Shown: one piece after another, positions 24,572-33,947 of the stretch
Layout of the letters: each line of letters opens with the position of its first letter
Numbering within the stretch: position 1 is the stretch's first letter
Assembly (NCBI GenBank): GCA_963803545.1
Contig: CAWDMX010000004.1
Span: 434,001 to 498,000, forward strand
Direction of reading: 5' to 3'
Length of the DNA: 64,000 bases
Origin: Legionella_C sp963803545
Lineage (GTDB): Bacteria > Pseudomonadota > Gammaproteobacteria > Legionellales > Legionellaceae
Made by a program: the position numbers and the translations under genes
The notes under the pieces: model-generated
The model's database searches: none
What the model was told of the DNA's origin: nothing
What the model saw: only the letters and a program-made list of their open reading frames with translations

Positions 24572-25208
24572 TGAAAAAGAATTATTGATTTCCTGCCAAA
24601 ATATTGAAGGTATTAGTTTTCAGCAATTAGCTTTAGAGCATAATTTGGCTATTCCTTTGGCTGCAACCAAGCGCAAAGGCTGGGTAGGTCAAGCCATTGA
24701 AATTGCATTAGGAACCACCGCAGGCAATCTAGCGCTTCCTGATTTTCACCACCTAGGAGTGGAGCTTAAAACAATTCCTTTGGATCATAATGGAAAACCT
24801 AGTGAGTCAACCTATGTAACCTCGATACCATTATTAACTATACAACAGCAACGGTGGTTATCGTCCACGTGTTTTAACAAACTAAAAAAAGTTTTATGGA
24901 TACCAATAGAGGGTGATAATTCTATACCCTACAATCAAAGACGGATTGGTAAAGCGATGCTTTGGACGCCTTCGGTTGAACAAGAAAAAACTCTAGCAGA
25001 CGATTGGGAGGAGCTGGTTGAAATGATTAGCACGGGTCAGTTGGCGCAGTTATCAGCAGCGGTGGGCAGGGCGTTGCACGTTCGTCCAAAAGCCAGTAAT
25101 GCAAAGTCTTTGTGTTATGGTTTTGATGCAGAAGGTACTAAAATACAAACTTTACCTCGAGGCTTTTATCTACGTACGGCATTTACAAACACAATCTTGT
25201 CTGGCTAA
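24546..25208 (+). CDS. mutH: DNA mismatch repair endonuclease MutH
   Basis: Nicks the unmethylated strand at hemimethylated GATC sites during MutS/MutL mismatch repair, implying Dam methylation in this organism. From the ATG at 24546 it is 220 aa (E. coli 229). The catalytic D...ExK signature is present in DFHHLGVELKTIPLD (about residues 73-87). RVLWIPVEG-like KVLWIPIEGDNSIPYNQRR, DDWEELVEMI and LPRGFYLRTAFTN at the C-terminus also match MutH. The start lies inside the mscK-like gene. Confidence 0.93.
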   Translation: MFPKKSPTNEKELLISCQNIEGISFQQLALEHNLAIPLAATKRKGWVGQAIEIALGTTAGNLALPDFHHLGVELKTIPLDHNGKPSESTYVTSIPLLTIQQQRWLSSTCFNKLKKVLWIPIEGDNSIPYNQRRIGKAMLWTPSVEQEKTLADDWEELVEMISTGQLAQLSAAVGRALHVRPKASNAKSLCYGFDAEGTKIQTLPRGFYLRTAFTNTILSG

Positions 25209-25307
25209 AAAAGCGTCGTAACACAGATTGTACACGAAAAACAATGGATCCAAATTTATTAAATAAGCTATAATTGCTTTAAGTTATTTTAAATTTAAGA
25301 ATCTTCA

Positions 25308-25502
25308 ATGCGTTTGTTTATGGCTATATTTTTACCTTTTACAGTTTTTTTTACCATTTCTCGCCCAATAGCTGGAATAGTATGCTTATTATTGCAATTA
25401 ACACTTATTGGATGGCTGGCTGCTGCATTATGGGCGGTTTATGCTCTCTCACAATTCAAGACGGATAAAAAAATTCGCGATTTAAATAATCGACAATATT
25501 AG
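25308..25502 (+). CDS. YqaE/Pmp3-family small membrane protein
   Basis: 64 residues with two membrane helices (about 3-19 and 22-47) joined by a short RPIAG turn, the layout of the Pmp3/YqaE proteolipid family, followed by a polar tail SQFKTDKKIRDLNNRQY. Yeast and plant members influence membrane potential and salt tolerance; bacterial roles are unclear. It is preceded by an AT-rich promoter region, including TATAAT at about 25269-25274, so it probably has its own promoter. Confidence 0.8.
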   Translation: MRLFMAIFLPFTVFFTISRPIAGIVCLLLQLTLIGWLAAALWAVYALSQFKTDKKIRDLNNRQY

Positions 25503-25599
25503 TCAAATTTTTGAACAAGCACACTGGCTTTTACGCTAACGATGGCCATCACTTGAACGCTCAGTCAAGAGATACTGTCAGATTGAGTCGAGACTAAGA
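25503..25599. other. Gap before IS debris
   Basis: No gene or signal seen between the YqaE-like stop and the beginning of the decayed IS3-type sequence. Confidence 0.3.
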
Positions 25600-26545
25600 T
25601 TCTTGTATTAGTTCAGCTTTGATCTGAATGAAACATCAATATTTTAGGCTTACTTCTTGATTGGGACGCCATCGATAAGGCCTTACATGGTAACGCACTA
25701 TCAGACGAGTGAGTCATCGTTCATCCCACGGGCTTACGTGAGAATAAGTCCATTACAACAGCCAAGTAGGTCCAGCTTCTTCCTGACCAAATAAACGTTA
25801 CGTCTCCACACCAAACTTGATTGGGTGCGGCAACATTAAATTGTCTAGATAAATGGTCTTCAATTACAGTATGCTCGCTCTCACCCCTTTTATAAGCATG
25901 CTTTCGCTGCTGACAACTATGCAAACCAAGCCGCTTTATCAGCCTAGTTGCTCTGTAGCGCGTTAATGGCATCCCGCGCGTTGAAGCAATACTAGCAACG
26001 GTTCTCGCGCCCGCCGAACCTTTACTTTCGGAAAATATAGTTTGACCATAGTTTCTGCTTTTATTTTTTTAACATTAATTTTCTTTGTATGTGATGCCCA
26101 GTATTTGTAACTGCTCTGATGTACATCAAAAACTGAACATAGTGTGCTCAGACTATATCTCTCTCTTTGTGCTTTAATTAACTCAGATTGTTCAGTGAGT
26201 CCGACATTGAGAGAGCGGTAGCCTTTTTTAAAATTTCTTTCTCCAGCCCAATCCGGTTAATTTTCTTTTCTAACTCTTTTATCTTTTGTAGGTCGGGTGT
26301 TATTGCATTGGGTTGATTAGCTATGCCATTACGCTCATTCTTTAGCTGTCTAGCCCACTTATTGATCGTTGATTTGCCTACACCCATCGCTTTTGAAGCT
26401 TCTCGTACTGTGTAGTTTTGATCTAATACTAATTGCGCTGATTCAAGTTTAAAATCAGCTCAAAAGGTTGGTCTTGTTCGTTTAGTCATTTTTTACCTAG
26501 TGTTTAGGAGGGGTATAATAACACCTCTAATTAGGTGGCCAAATC
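25600..26545 (-). pseudogene. Decayed IS3-family element (orfA and orfB both broken)
   Basis: Minus strand. The orfA homologue begins at the ATG at 26489 (MTKRTRPTF), is interrupted by TGA at 26462-26460 where Ser is expected, and continues as FKLESAQLVLDQ, then AMGVGKSTINKWARQLK to 26178. The orfB pieces follow: TRYRATRLIKRLGLHSCQQ, QFNVAAPNQVWCGDVTFI and YLAVVMDLFSRKPVG (25721-25972), then MFHSDQ near 25635. The catalytic region is scrambled. The bases GGTGGCC near 26534-26540 may mark the left end. This element is unrelated in detail to the IS407-like copies. Confidence 0.7.
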
Positions 26546-26560
26546 GACTATGCCAGCTCT

Positions 26561-26914
26561 TTACGACTGGATGGCCTTATTACTTTTTTTCAAGTACCTC
26601 GCGAAGTATCTCGGCCTTTAAACGCTCTTCGGTATACATCTTCTTTAGCCAATTATTTTCAGACTCAAGCTCTTTAAGACGGGTCATCATCGATAAGTCC
26701 ATACCACCGTACTTGGCGCCCCATTTGTAAAACGTTGCAGAACTCATGCCTTGTTCACGACATAGTTCAGCAACCGGAATACCGACTTCGCTTTGTTTGA
26801 TAATCGACATGATCGGACTATCACTAAATTTTGATTTTTTCATGCAGAATCTCCTGCGTGTAGATTACGAGAAAACTCTACTTTTGGCATCAATTATTTC
26901 ACGGGGGAATTACC
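26561..26914 (-). pseudogene. Truncated, diverged IS407-like copy (left end and orfA only)
   Basis: Reading the minus strand from 26914, the end GGTAATTCCCCC..., the AAAAGTAGAG block and an intact 87-residue orfA (26580-26843) resemble the complete copies. The protein differs at several positions (SPIMSIIK, VGIPVAELCREQ, NNWLKKMYTE). Homology stops about 15 bases after orfA, where the other IS3-type remnant begins, so orfB is lost. The orfA is still open but has no catalytic partner here. Confidence 0.75.
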
Positions 26915-27148
26915 CTTCAAGCTCTTATCATTTCTTTCACCTCTTATTTGACTCGTACATTTTAACAAATTAATGTTGGTTTTTTCGCGGTAATATTTGT
27001 GTTCAATACACCGAAAAATATTATAATCGAAAACGAATTAATTCATCATTTGGCTATAAAACGACGCTATTGTGTGTGGTTAAAAGCTAACTTAGCAAGC
27101 TGTTGGATTTTCGGGGAGGGATAAAACACTAAGGATAAGCCTTTAGTA
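26915..27148. other. Intergenic AT-rich stretch
   Basis: No ORF, RNA or repeat recognised between the truncated IS and the permease terminator. Confidence 0.3.
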
Positions 27149-27181
27149 AACAATACTCTCAACGAGAGTATTGTTTTTTCA
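27149..27181. terminator. Strong hairpin overlapping the permease stop codon
   Basis: A perfect 12-base stem AACAATACTCTC / GAGAGTATTGTT with a 3-base loop (27149-27160, 27164-27175). On the plus strand it is followed by TTTTTT. On the minus strand it contains the last codons and stop of the permease and is followed by TTTACTAAA. It may work in both directions. Confidence 0.7.
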
Positions 27182-28538
27182 TTAGGAAAAAAGGAAAGGA
27201 AATAAAAATAATTAGTCCTACTACTAAAAATGCTTCAAATACATAAATGTTACCCAAATTAATAGACGCAGGAGGTATAAAACCACTGATCATTGCAACC
27301 ATGCAACACGCTATTCCTATGGCTGCAACTAAGTAAAAAAAGCAATTACCACCTGGAACACGATAGGATCCAGATTTTTTCAAATTGCAGTAGCGTAATT
27401 TGATTGCTGAGATGAACATAAAAATATAAACCAGCAATGCCATTTGAGCACATAGATCGCTTAACAACCAATACGCTGCGTTAACATCATCAAATACAAT
27501 AAATAACAAACAAAGCAACGAAAAAATTACAGCCTGGGCGATTAAAATTGGAGCAGGTACCTTGGCTTTATTTAATTTTGAAAAAATAGGGGGTAACGCA
27601 CCATCTTTAGCGGCTACAAGTAAACCTTTTGCGGGTCCAATTATCCAAGCGGAAACCCCACTTAACCCTCCAATGACAATTAAAAAGGCTATTATTTGAA
27701 CCATCCAATCCGCGTTGTAGGCTTTAAAAAAAATTGAAAAAGCTTCAATTAATCCGGAAACTATATTTAAATTGGCACTGGGAACGACCACAATAATGGC
27801 TAAAGCACTGAGCATTAGTGAAAGTAAGATAATAATTAGTGAATAAAATATGGCCCGTGGATAATCGCGCTGAGGATTGCGAACATCATCGGCATGCACC
27901 GCGGACATCTCAACACCAATTAATCCAAAAAGAATGTTAGAAAAAAGGGCGAGATTGCCCAGGGAATGCAAATTAGGTAGCCAAGTGCTCGTTTGGGTAA
28001 GAGCAATTGGCCTTCCTTGCAACCACCACATAAATCCTAAACAAATAATGACAATCATGGGTAATAGGGTACCAAAAAGAGCACCAAGTATACTTATGAA
28101 ACTGGAAAATCGCATTCCAAAACAATTCAAAAAAGTAAATAACCAGAACAAACTTAGTGAACTTATCAGCAAATATGTTTTATCAACCGATAAAGACGGC
28201 GCAAATAAATAGGCCATAGTAGCTGCGATAAAGGACATTATTGTGGGGTACCACACAACGTTGTAAACCCATTGCAACCAGATGGTTATAAATCCTGCAC
28301 GCTTACCAAACGCTTCTCGTACCCATATATAAATACCACCGCTTTCCGGATAGGACGTGGATAATTCTGCAGCAACCAAAGCCACCGGTATAAAAAAAGC
28401 AACTGCGGCAACCACATAATAAAATATAAGAGGTAAACCAAGTTTTGCACTTATAGCTAAGGTGCGCAGGCTGTCAACTGCTATTACATTGATCATCACC
28501 AATGAAAAAACAGAAAGAACTTTTTTGGGTGGGTGCAT
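27159..28538 (-). CDS. APC-family amino acid transporter, glutamate:GABA antiporter-like
   Basis: About 12 membrane helices in 459 residues from the preferred ATG at 28538 (MHPPKKVLSVFSLVMINV). An upstream in-frame start at 28580 would place a hydrophilic leader first. The first helix VFSLVMINVIAVDSLRTL and the segments ELSTSYPESGGIYIWVREAF and FGLIGVEMSAVHADDVRNPQ resemble the GadC/YjeM glutamate:GABA and related antiporters. The substrate is unproven. It lies downstream of acnA on the same strand but is separated by a hairpin, so it probably has its own expression. Confidence 0.82.
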   Translation of the reverse strand: MHPPKKVLSVFSLVMINVIAVDSLRTLAISAKLGLPLIFYYVVAAVAFFIPVALVAAELSTSYPESGGIYIWVREAFGKRAGFITIWLQWVYNVVWYPTIMSFIAATMAYLFAPSLSVDKTYLLISSLSLFWLFTFLNCFGMRFSSFISILGALFGTLLPMIVIICLGFMWWLQGRPIALTQTSTWLPNLHSLGNLALFSNILFGLIGVEMSAVHADDVRNPQRDYPRAIFYSLIIILLSLMLSALAIIVVVPSANLNIVSGLIEAFSIFFKAYNADWMVQIIAFLIVIGGLSGVSAWIIGPAKGLLVAAKDGALPPIFSKLNKAKVPAPILIAQAVIFSLLCLLFIVFDDVNAAYWLLSDLCAQMALLVYIFMFISAIKLRYCNLKKSGSYRVPGGNCFFYLVAAIGIACCMVAMISGFIPPASINLGNIYVFEAFLVVGLIIFISFPFFLMKKQYSR

Positions 28539-28575
28539 GTAAATCCTAAACCTAACAAATAGTGAAGGTATTAAA

Positions 28576-28600
28576 GGCATACTGCGGTTGTATGCCCCTA
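28576..28600 (-). terminator. Hairpin after acnA
   Basis: GGCATAC / GTATGCC (7 bases, 28576-28582 and 28590-28596) lies 14 bases past the acnA stop. In the minus direction it is followed by TTTAATACC, a weak U tract. Probably a partial terminator between acnA and the permease. Confidence 0.5.
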
Positions 28601-28609
28601 ATACAGAGA

Positions 28610-31285
28610 TTAATTGCTAGCCGTTAAATTTCTGAGAACGTATTGTAAGATACCACCATGACGAAAATATTCGAGTTCATTTGTTGTATCAATTCGACAT
28701 AATAGCGAAACAATTTCTTCACGGTTGTCGCTACGATATATCGTCATTTGGATAGACTGACCCGGTTTTAAATGATTATCAACGGTCAAGCTTATACGCT
28801 CATCCCCTGTTATACGCAGCGATTTTCTGCTAACACCTTCGGGAAATTGCAATGGTAAAACACCCATGCCAATCAAATTAGAACGATGAATTCTTTCAAA
28901 ACTTTCCGTAATAACCGCTTTCACACCTAATAAATTAGTGCCTTTCGCGGCCCAATCTCGTGAAGAACCGGTGCCGTATTCCTTACCGGCAATAATGACT
29001 AAGAGTGTTTCTGCTTGCTGATAAAGCATCGCCGCATCGTAAATTGGCATGACCTCCTGTGTTGGTACGTAGCGTGTATAACCGCCTACTACCTCCGGTG
29101 TCATTTCGTTGCGAATGCGTATATTAGCGAAAGTTCCTCGCATCATTACTTCGTGATTACCGCGTCGCGAGCCGTAAGAATTAAAGTCAACCTCATTAAC
29201 ACCATGCTCTTTAAGATATAAGCCCGCTGGAGAATTTGCTTTTATAGAGCCTGCCGGTGAAATATGATCGGTTGTAATACTATCACCCAGTACGGCTAAA
29301 ATACTCGCTTTTTCAATGGCTTTAATGGGTTCAGGGCTCATTTGAAGATTTTCAAAAAAAGGTGGGTGTTGTATATAAGTTGATTGCGAATCCCATTTAT
29401 AAGTGGGTGTGTTGTCAACTTCTATAGCCTGCCAGTGTTCATCACCTAAAAAAACCTCAGAGTATTCTTTTTTAAACATTTGACTCGTTACCTTAGCAAC
29501 TTGGGCCGCAACCTCAGCATTTGACGGCCAAACGTCTCTTAAATATATGGCCTCGCCCGCACTATTTACGCCTAATGGATCTTTATCAAGATCAGCGGTA
29601 GTTGTCCCCGATAAAGCGTAAGCAACGACAAGTGGCGGTGACGCAAGCCAGTTAGCGCGTACTTGCGGGTGAACTCGACCTTCAAAATTTCGATTTCCTG
29701 AAAGAACGGCACTTACAACGATATCATTGTTAGTAATGCACTCGGCAATAGCATCCGGCAATGGGCCGGAGTTGCCTATACAGGTTGTGCAACCATAGCC
29801 AACTAAATTAAAACCAAGTTGATCCAGATAGGTTTGTAATCCTGCTTGCTGTAAATAGTCACTCACAACTTTAGAACCAGGAGCTAGAGAAGATTTGACC
29901 CAGGGTTTGCGAATTAAGCCTTTTTCGATTGCTTTTTTTGCTAATAAACCGGCCGCCATCATAACACTGGGGTTGGATGTATTGGTACAGCTTGTTATTG
30001 CTGCGATAACAACATGGCCATGACGCAAATCATAGGGTTGATTAATAACCGGAAATACCGTGTTTTTTTCATTTTCTTTATTATTTTCCGTAAGAAATTT
30101 AGAAAATTCGGCGGGTAAATTTGCTAAGCTCACTTTATCTTGCGGACGTTTAGGACCGGCTAAAGACGGTTCAATAGTTGAAAGATCTAAGGTAAGGGTT
30201 GTAGAAAAATGAGCATCAACACTGTTTTCGTCATACCACATTCCTTGTGCTTTGCAGTAGGCTTCGACCAACTTAATAGTGTGTTCATCGCGGCCACTTA
30301 GGCGTAGATAGCGAATTGTTTCATTATCTACTGGGAAAAAGCCACAAGTCGCGCCGTATTCTGGTGCCATATTAGAAATAGTGGCGCGATCGGCCAACGG
30401 CAATGTTGATAAACCCGGACCAAAAAATTCAACGAACTTACCTACCACGCCTTTCTCACGCAGCATTTTAGTGACGGTTAAGACAAGGTCGGTTGCTGTA
30501 ATTCCGTCTTTTAAGATACCGGATAATTTAAAGCCAACAACTTCCGGTATTAGCATAGAGACGGGTTGACCGAGCATCGCTGCTTCCGCTTCAATTCCCC
30601 CGACCCCCCAGCCCAATATTCCTAAAGCATTAATCATTGTTGTGTGCGAGTCCGTACCAACTAAGGTATCCGGATAGGCGTACAACGTACCTTCGTGCTC
30701 ACTACTCCAAACTGTTTTCCCTAAGTACTCTAAATTAACTTGGTGGCAAATACCTGTACCTGGTGGGACGACTTGGAAATTTTTAAAAGCTTGCTGTCCC
30801 CAGCGCAAAAACTCGTAGCGTTCTTTATTACGGTGCATCTCAATTTTGGTATTGATATCAAGAGAATCGTTGCTGGCAAATTTATCCACCATAACGGAAT
30901 GATCAATAACCAAATCTACGGGTGATAAGGGAGAAATTTTATTGGCGTCTCCACCAAGATTTTTAATTGCGGCCCGCATTGCCGCGAGATCAACAACGGC
31001 AGGGACTCCGGTGAAATCTTGCATTAAAACACGAGTAGGACGATAGGCTATTTCATGTTGGCTGTCGCTGTTATGGGCGTTGGCTAGGGTTTTAATATCG
31101 TCAGTGGTAACGGTACTGCCGTCTTCAAAGCGTAGAAGATTTTCCAATAAAACTTTTAGAGAATAGGGAAGGTTTTTACTGTTCGGAAAGTGCTTTTCTA
31201 ATTTAGTGATACTGAAATAGTGATAGTTTTTATCATCAATTTGTAGTTGAGCACCGCAATTAAATGTATTTTTCCCTACTTTCAT
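28610..31285 (-). CDS. acnA: Aconitate hydratase A
   Basis: Iron-sulphur enzyme of the TCA cycle (citrate to isocitrate); bacterial AcnA is of the IRP1 type, which in its apo form can bind mRNA. 891 residues, equal to E. coli AcnA. Conserved blocks include VVDLAAMRAAIKNLGG, DLVIDHSVMVD, GTDSHTTMINALGILGWGVG and EAEAAMLGQPVSMLIPEV. The cluster cysteines lie in AITSCTNTSNPSVM (first Cys) and GYGCTTCIGNSGPL (the other two). C-terminal swivel residues appear in EYGTGSSRDWAAKG. A stem-loop covers its ribosome site. Confidence 0.96.
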   Translation of the reverse strand: MKVGKNTFNCGAQLQIDDKNYHYFSITKLEKHFPNSKNLPYSLKVLLENLLRFEDGSTVTTDDIKTLANAHNSDSQHEIAYRPTRVLMQDFTGVPAVVDLAAMRAAIKNLGGDANKISPLSPVDLVIDHSVMVDKFASNDSLDINTKIEMHRNKERYEFLRWGQQAFKNFQVVPPGTGICHQVNLEYLGKTVWSSEHEGTLYAYPDTLVGTDSHTTMINALGILGWGVGGIEAEAAMLGQPVSMLIPEVVGFKLSGILKDGITATDLVLTVTKMLREKGVVGKFVEFFGPGLSTLPLADRATISNMAPEYGATCGFFPVDNETIRYLRLSGRDEHTIKLVEAYCKAQGMWYDENSVDAHFSTTLTLDLSTIEPSLAGPKRPQDKVSLANLPAEFSKFLTENNKENEKNTVFPVINQPYDLRHGHVVIAAITSCTNTSNPSVMMAAGLLAKKAIEKGLIRKPWVKSSLAPGSKVVSDYLQQAGLQTYLDQLGFNLVGYGCTTCIGNSGPLPDAIAECITNNDIVVSAVLSGNRNFEGRVHPQVRANWLASPPLVVAYALSGTTTADLDKDPLGVNSAGEAIYLRDVWPSNAEVAAQVAKVTSQMFKKEYSEVFLGDEHWQAIEVDNTPTYKWDSQSTYIQHPPFFENLQMSPEPIKAIEKASILAVLGDSITTDHISPAGSIKANSPAGLYLKEHGVNEVDFNSYGSRRGNHEVMMRGTFANIRIRNEMTPEVVGGYTRYVPTQEVMPIYDAAMLYQQAETLLVIIAGKEYGTGSSRDWAAKGTNLLGVKAVITESFERIHRSNLIGMGVLPLQFPEGVSRKSLRITGDERISLTVDNHLKPGQSIQMTIYRSDNREEIVSLLCRIDTTNELEYFRHGGILQYVLRNLTASN

Positions 31286-31295
31286 GGTAATTAAC

Positions 31296-31334
31296 CCTAG
31301 ATTTTAAAAGCGTAATAATAGCTTAAAATCTAGG
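31296..31334 (-). promoter_or_regulatory. Stem-loop over the acnA ribosome-binding site
   Basis: In the minus-strand mRNA, CCTAGATTTTAA (31334-31323) pairs perfectly with TTAAAATCTAGG (31307-31296), 12 base pairs, with an AAGC/GCTT extension possible across a bulge. The 3' arm ends in CTAGGG, the only Shine-Dalgarno-like bases, 10 nt before the acnA ATG. Folding would hide the ribosome site. There is no U tract, so it is not a good terminator for the upstream small gene. Translational control is inference. Confidence 0.5.
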
Positions 31335-31371
31335 TGAATTCACTGTCTAAAATAAATTTCACTAAAATAAA

Positions 31372-31689
31372 TTATCTGCAACGAGTCGTACAGGTTCTGT
31401 GATGATAGCCACCGTAACAGTGCTTGACACAACGTGGAGCAATGTATGCGGGTTTATAGCGCCCACAATTTGCGCCATGGCAATAGGTATAGGGACGATA
31501 GTTGTAACGACCATGCCGTTGATAATTATTGTTGTAATGGCCGCCCGTAGCGACCCATGCTATTTGGACGCCGGGTACAAGCTTTGTAGTTGCACTGTGT
31601 GCTTTGCATGCAATTACCGACATTAAAAGTACCAAGCTCAATGTTAGGACAGGAATTGTAAATAAAGTTCTAGCAGTAGTTTTTTTCAT
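31372..31689 (-). CDS. Small secreted Tyr/His/Cys-rich protein
   Basis: 105 residues with a long signal peptide (about residues 8-32, LFTIPVLTLSLVLLMSVIA, cleavage near AHSA). The mature half is dominated by Tyr, His, Arg and Asn (HYNNNYQRHGRYNYRPYTY) and six cysteines at the end (YCHGANCGRYKP, RCVKHCYGGYHHRTCTTRC). Such composition suggests metal binding or a disulphide-bonded surface protein, but no family is recognised. It is monocistronic, upstream of acnA on the same strand, separated by 86 bases. Confidence 0.65.
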   Translation of the reverse strand: MKKTTARTLFTIPVLTLSLVLLMSVIACKAHSATTKLVPGVQIAWVATGGHYNNNYQRHGRYNYRPYTYCHGANCGRYKPAYIAPRCVKHCYGGYHHRTCTTRCR

Positions 31690-31829
31690 AACAGTGCCTC
31701 AATTTGGTTTTGTAGTATAAATTATAGACAACTTAAGGGGCGTTTACTTTAAAATGCATAAAAAAATAAATATTTCTAATTGGCATTTTATTTGCATCTA
31801 TTTTGTATCAGTACTAAATTAGGTTGGCT

Positions 31830-32675
31830 ATGAATACTAAAAGAATGATTGGTGCATGCGTATTGAGCTGCTTGATGAGTCAAAGTGGTTTTGCTCAAGA
31901 AAAAGAAATTGCGATAACGATAGATGATTTGCCTTTTGTAGGCTCAGCTAATAACAACGCTGGCAATCTAAAGCGCGAGCACGATCGGTTTTATAAAATT
32001 TTAAATGCTTTAGTTGCCCACCGAGTTCCGGCTACAGGTTTTGTAATAGCCGGGTCTATCGAAAAAGGACAGTGGGAATTGCTGGAGGATTTTAAGACCC
32101 AAAATATGGTCTTAGGCAATCATACGTATAATCATCCTAATTTGAATACGAATTCTGCAGAAAATTATATCGCTAATATAGACAGAGCTGATAAAAAATT
32201 ACAGCCATTATTTACGGGTATTAAATATTTTCGCTACCCGTATCTTGCTGAGGGCAAGGCTGAAAAGAGACAGCAAGTTTACGATTATTTGAGCGATCAT
32301 AAATACGTAATTGCGCCGGTAACTGTTGACAGTAAGGACTATCAATTTAATGCTCAGCTTCTTTCTATACCTTGGAGGCAACGTCCAAATCATCTTACAA
32401 GCATAAAAAACCGCTACTTGGATTATGTGTGGAAGCAAACTTTGCGTGCCGAAGCACAGGTCAATAAACGTTCTAATAATATCAAGGGCAGTCAAATTTT
32501 ATTGATACACGCAAATTTATTAAACAGTCTTTTTTTAGAAGATTTGCTACAAATGTATGAAAAAAAAGGGTATCGATTTGTTAGTTTACAAGAGGCTATG
32601 CACAGTTTAGCACCGATTGTAACAACGCCGATTGAGGAGGGAAAACCTACAGAAATCGAAACCACTATTGATTGA
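31830..32675 (+). CDS. Exported polysaccharide deacetylase (NodB fold)
   Basis: Metal-dependent carbohydrate esterase family 4 protein, 281 residues from ATG 31830; an alternative TTG two codons upstream is less likely. Signal peptide residues 1-22 (MIGACVLSCLMSQSGFAQ region). The NodB motif 1 Asp pair is in EIAITIDDLPFVG, and motif 2 (HxxxH-type) is LGNHTYNHPNL. Motif 3 is KYFRYPYLAEG, with Arg/Pro/Tyr, and LLIHANLLNS carries the late His. It likely removes acetyl groups from peptidoglycan or another periplasmic glycan. It stands alone, convergent with mltA. Confidence 0.82.
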   Translation: MNTKRMIGACVLSCLMSQSGFAQEKEIAITIDDLPFVGSANNNAGNLKREHDRFYKILNALVAHRVPATGFVIAGSIEKGQWELLEDFKTQNMVLGNHTYNHPNLNTNSAENYIANIDRADKKLQPLFTGIKYFRYPYLAEGKAEKRQQVYDYLSDHKYVIAPVTVDSKDYQFNAQLLSIPWRQRPNHLTSIKNRYLDYVWKQTLRAEAQVNKRSNNIKGSQILLIHANLLNSLFLEDLLQMYEKKGYRFVSLQEAMHSLAPIVTTPIEEGKPTEIETTID

Positions 32676-32747
32676 CCTAAAGCATGCAACGATTCGTGGA
32701 GTATACAGCTTGGTCTGAAACGTAAGCTTGTGGTGAACCACTACGTC

Positions 32748-33947
32748 TTAAGTTGTTAGGTCAAATTTCTTAGCGAGTGAAGGCACACAATGACGGGGGA
32801 CTAATAGCCAATACCGCCCCGTGTTTTTCATTTTACCGGCTATAAAAGTAGCGGAATCTCCAGCGCCCCAAAAAACATCACCACGAACTTTTCCACGAAT
32901 AGCGCCGCCCGTATCTTGAGCAATCATTAAGCGTTGCAGTTTTTTATCTTTATTTGAGTACGGTTGAGGGTGGGTAGTATTTAACCAAAGTGGCATGCCA
33001 AGAGGAATCCATTTTCTATCCACCGCTAGAGAATAACCTGGAGTTAGAGTAACTCCCTGCGCTCCTAATGCGGCGGTATCTTTAAGAACACGAAAAAATA
33101 CAAACGATTTATTTTGATCGATGATGGGTGCTGTTTCTTGCGGATGTTCAAGTAAATAGGTTTTTATGCCTTGCATTGATGCGTTTTTTCTTGTCATTAC
33201 CCCTTGTTTAATCATGACTCGAGCAATAGGCGTGTAGGCGGCACCATTTTCACCTGCGTAGCCTAAAAATAGCTGCTCTCCATTTGCAAGAGCGACCACA
33301 CCAGAACCCTGTATTTCTAGAAATAATCTATCAATATAACTGTTGACCCAAACGATGACTGGGGCTTGGTCGCTAATAGCTCCGTGATTAATTTGCTTGC
33401 GAGTGTAGTAGGGCACTAATTTATTGTTATGTAGCCGTGCAACAACATGCTCATTACTGCGCACACTGGAGAAATCATTTAAATTAAGCGTTAATAAATC
33501 TTTAGGTAGGCCATAAATTGGAACAGAAAACTCAGAAGTTTTAGTTTTGCTGCCGTGTAATAGGGGGAGGTAATAGCCTGTGAACAAACCACGTATTGGT
33601 TTTTTTTGGTAAAATTCAACAGGTGTAAACCACTTTTGAAAAAATTGGCGCGCATGCGTTTCACTGACTGGGTTAAGTTGAACGGCACTTTTGCAAGCGG
33701 GCAGCCAATCCTTTACCTTTAAGGGAATATTTTGACTTCCGACCGAACGCTCAGGATTTTGCCTTAAAAAAGTGGCGCATGAAATTTTAAAAGCTTCAAA
33801 AGATTTTTTAACCTGGGCCGACTGCCATCCAGGTAATTTATTAAAATCCTGTTGTTTTAGGGTAATAGGATTCGGATAATATTCCCAAATTAAAAATGGG
33901 GAAATAATTAGAATGAGGGTACTTACAAAAATGATTGTTTTTTTCAT
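32748..33947 (-). CDS. mltA: Membrane-bound lytic murein transglycosylase A
   Basis: Cleaves peptidoglycan glycan strands with formation of 1,6-anhydro-MurNAc. 399 residues (E. coli 365). N-terminal hydrophobic segment (about 4-22) without a lipobox cysteine, so it is probably anchored as a membrane helix rather than a lipoprotein. MltA domain: RGLFTGYYLPLLHGSK, then IQGSGVVALANGEQLFLGYA and ENGAAYTPIARVM. The C-terminal 3D domain has the three-Asp set IAQDTGGAIRG, GDVFWGAGDSA, the last with the likely catalytic Asp, and ends GRYWLLVPR. Confidence 0.92.
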   Translation of the reverse strand: MKKTIIFVSTLILIISPFLIWEYYPNPITLKQQDFNKLPGWQSAQVKKSFEAFKISCATFLRQNPERSVGSQNIPLKVKDWLPACKSAVQLNPVSETHARQFFQKWFTPVEFYQKKPIRGLFTGYYLPLLHGSKTKTSEFSVPIYGLPKDLLTLNLNDFSSVRSNEHVVARLHNNKLVPYYTRKQINHGAISDQAPVIVWVNSYIDRLFLEIQGSGVVALANGEQLFLGYAGENGAAYTPIARVMIKQGVMTRKNASMQGIKTYLLEHPQETAPIIDQNKSFVFFRVLKDTAALGAQGVTLTPGYSLAVDRKWIPLGMPLWLNTTHPQPYSNKDKKLQRLMIAQDTGGAIRGKVRGDVFWGAGDSATFIAGKMKNTGRYWLLVPRHCVPSLAKKFDLTT

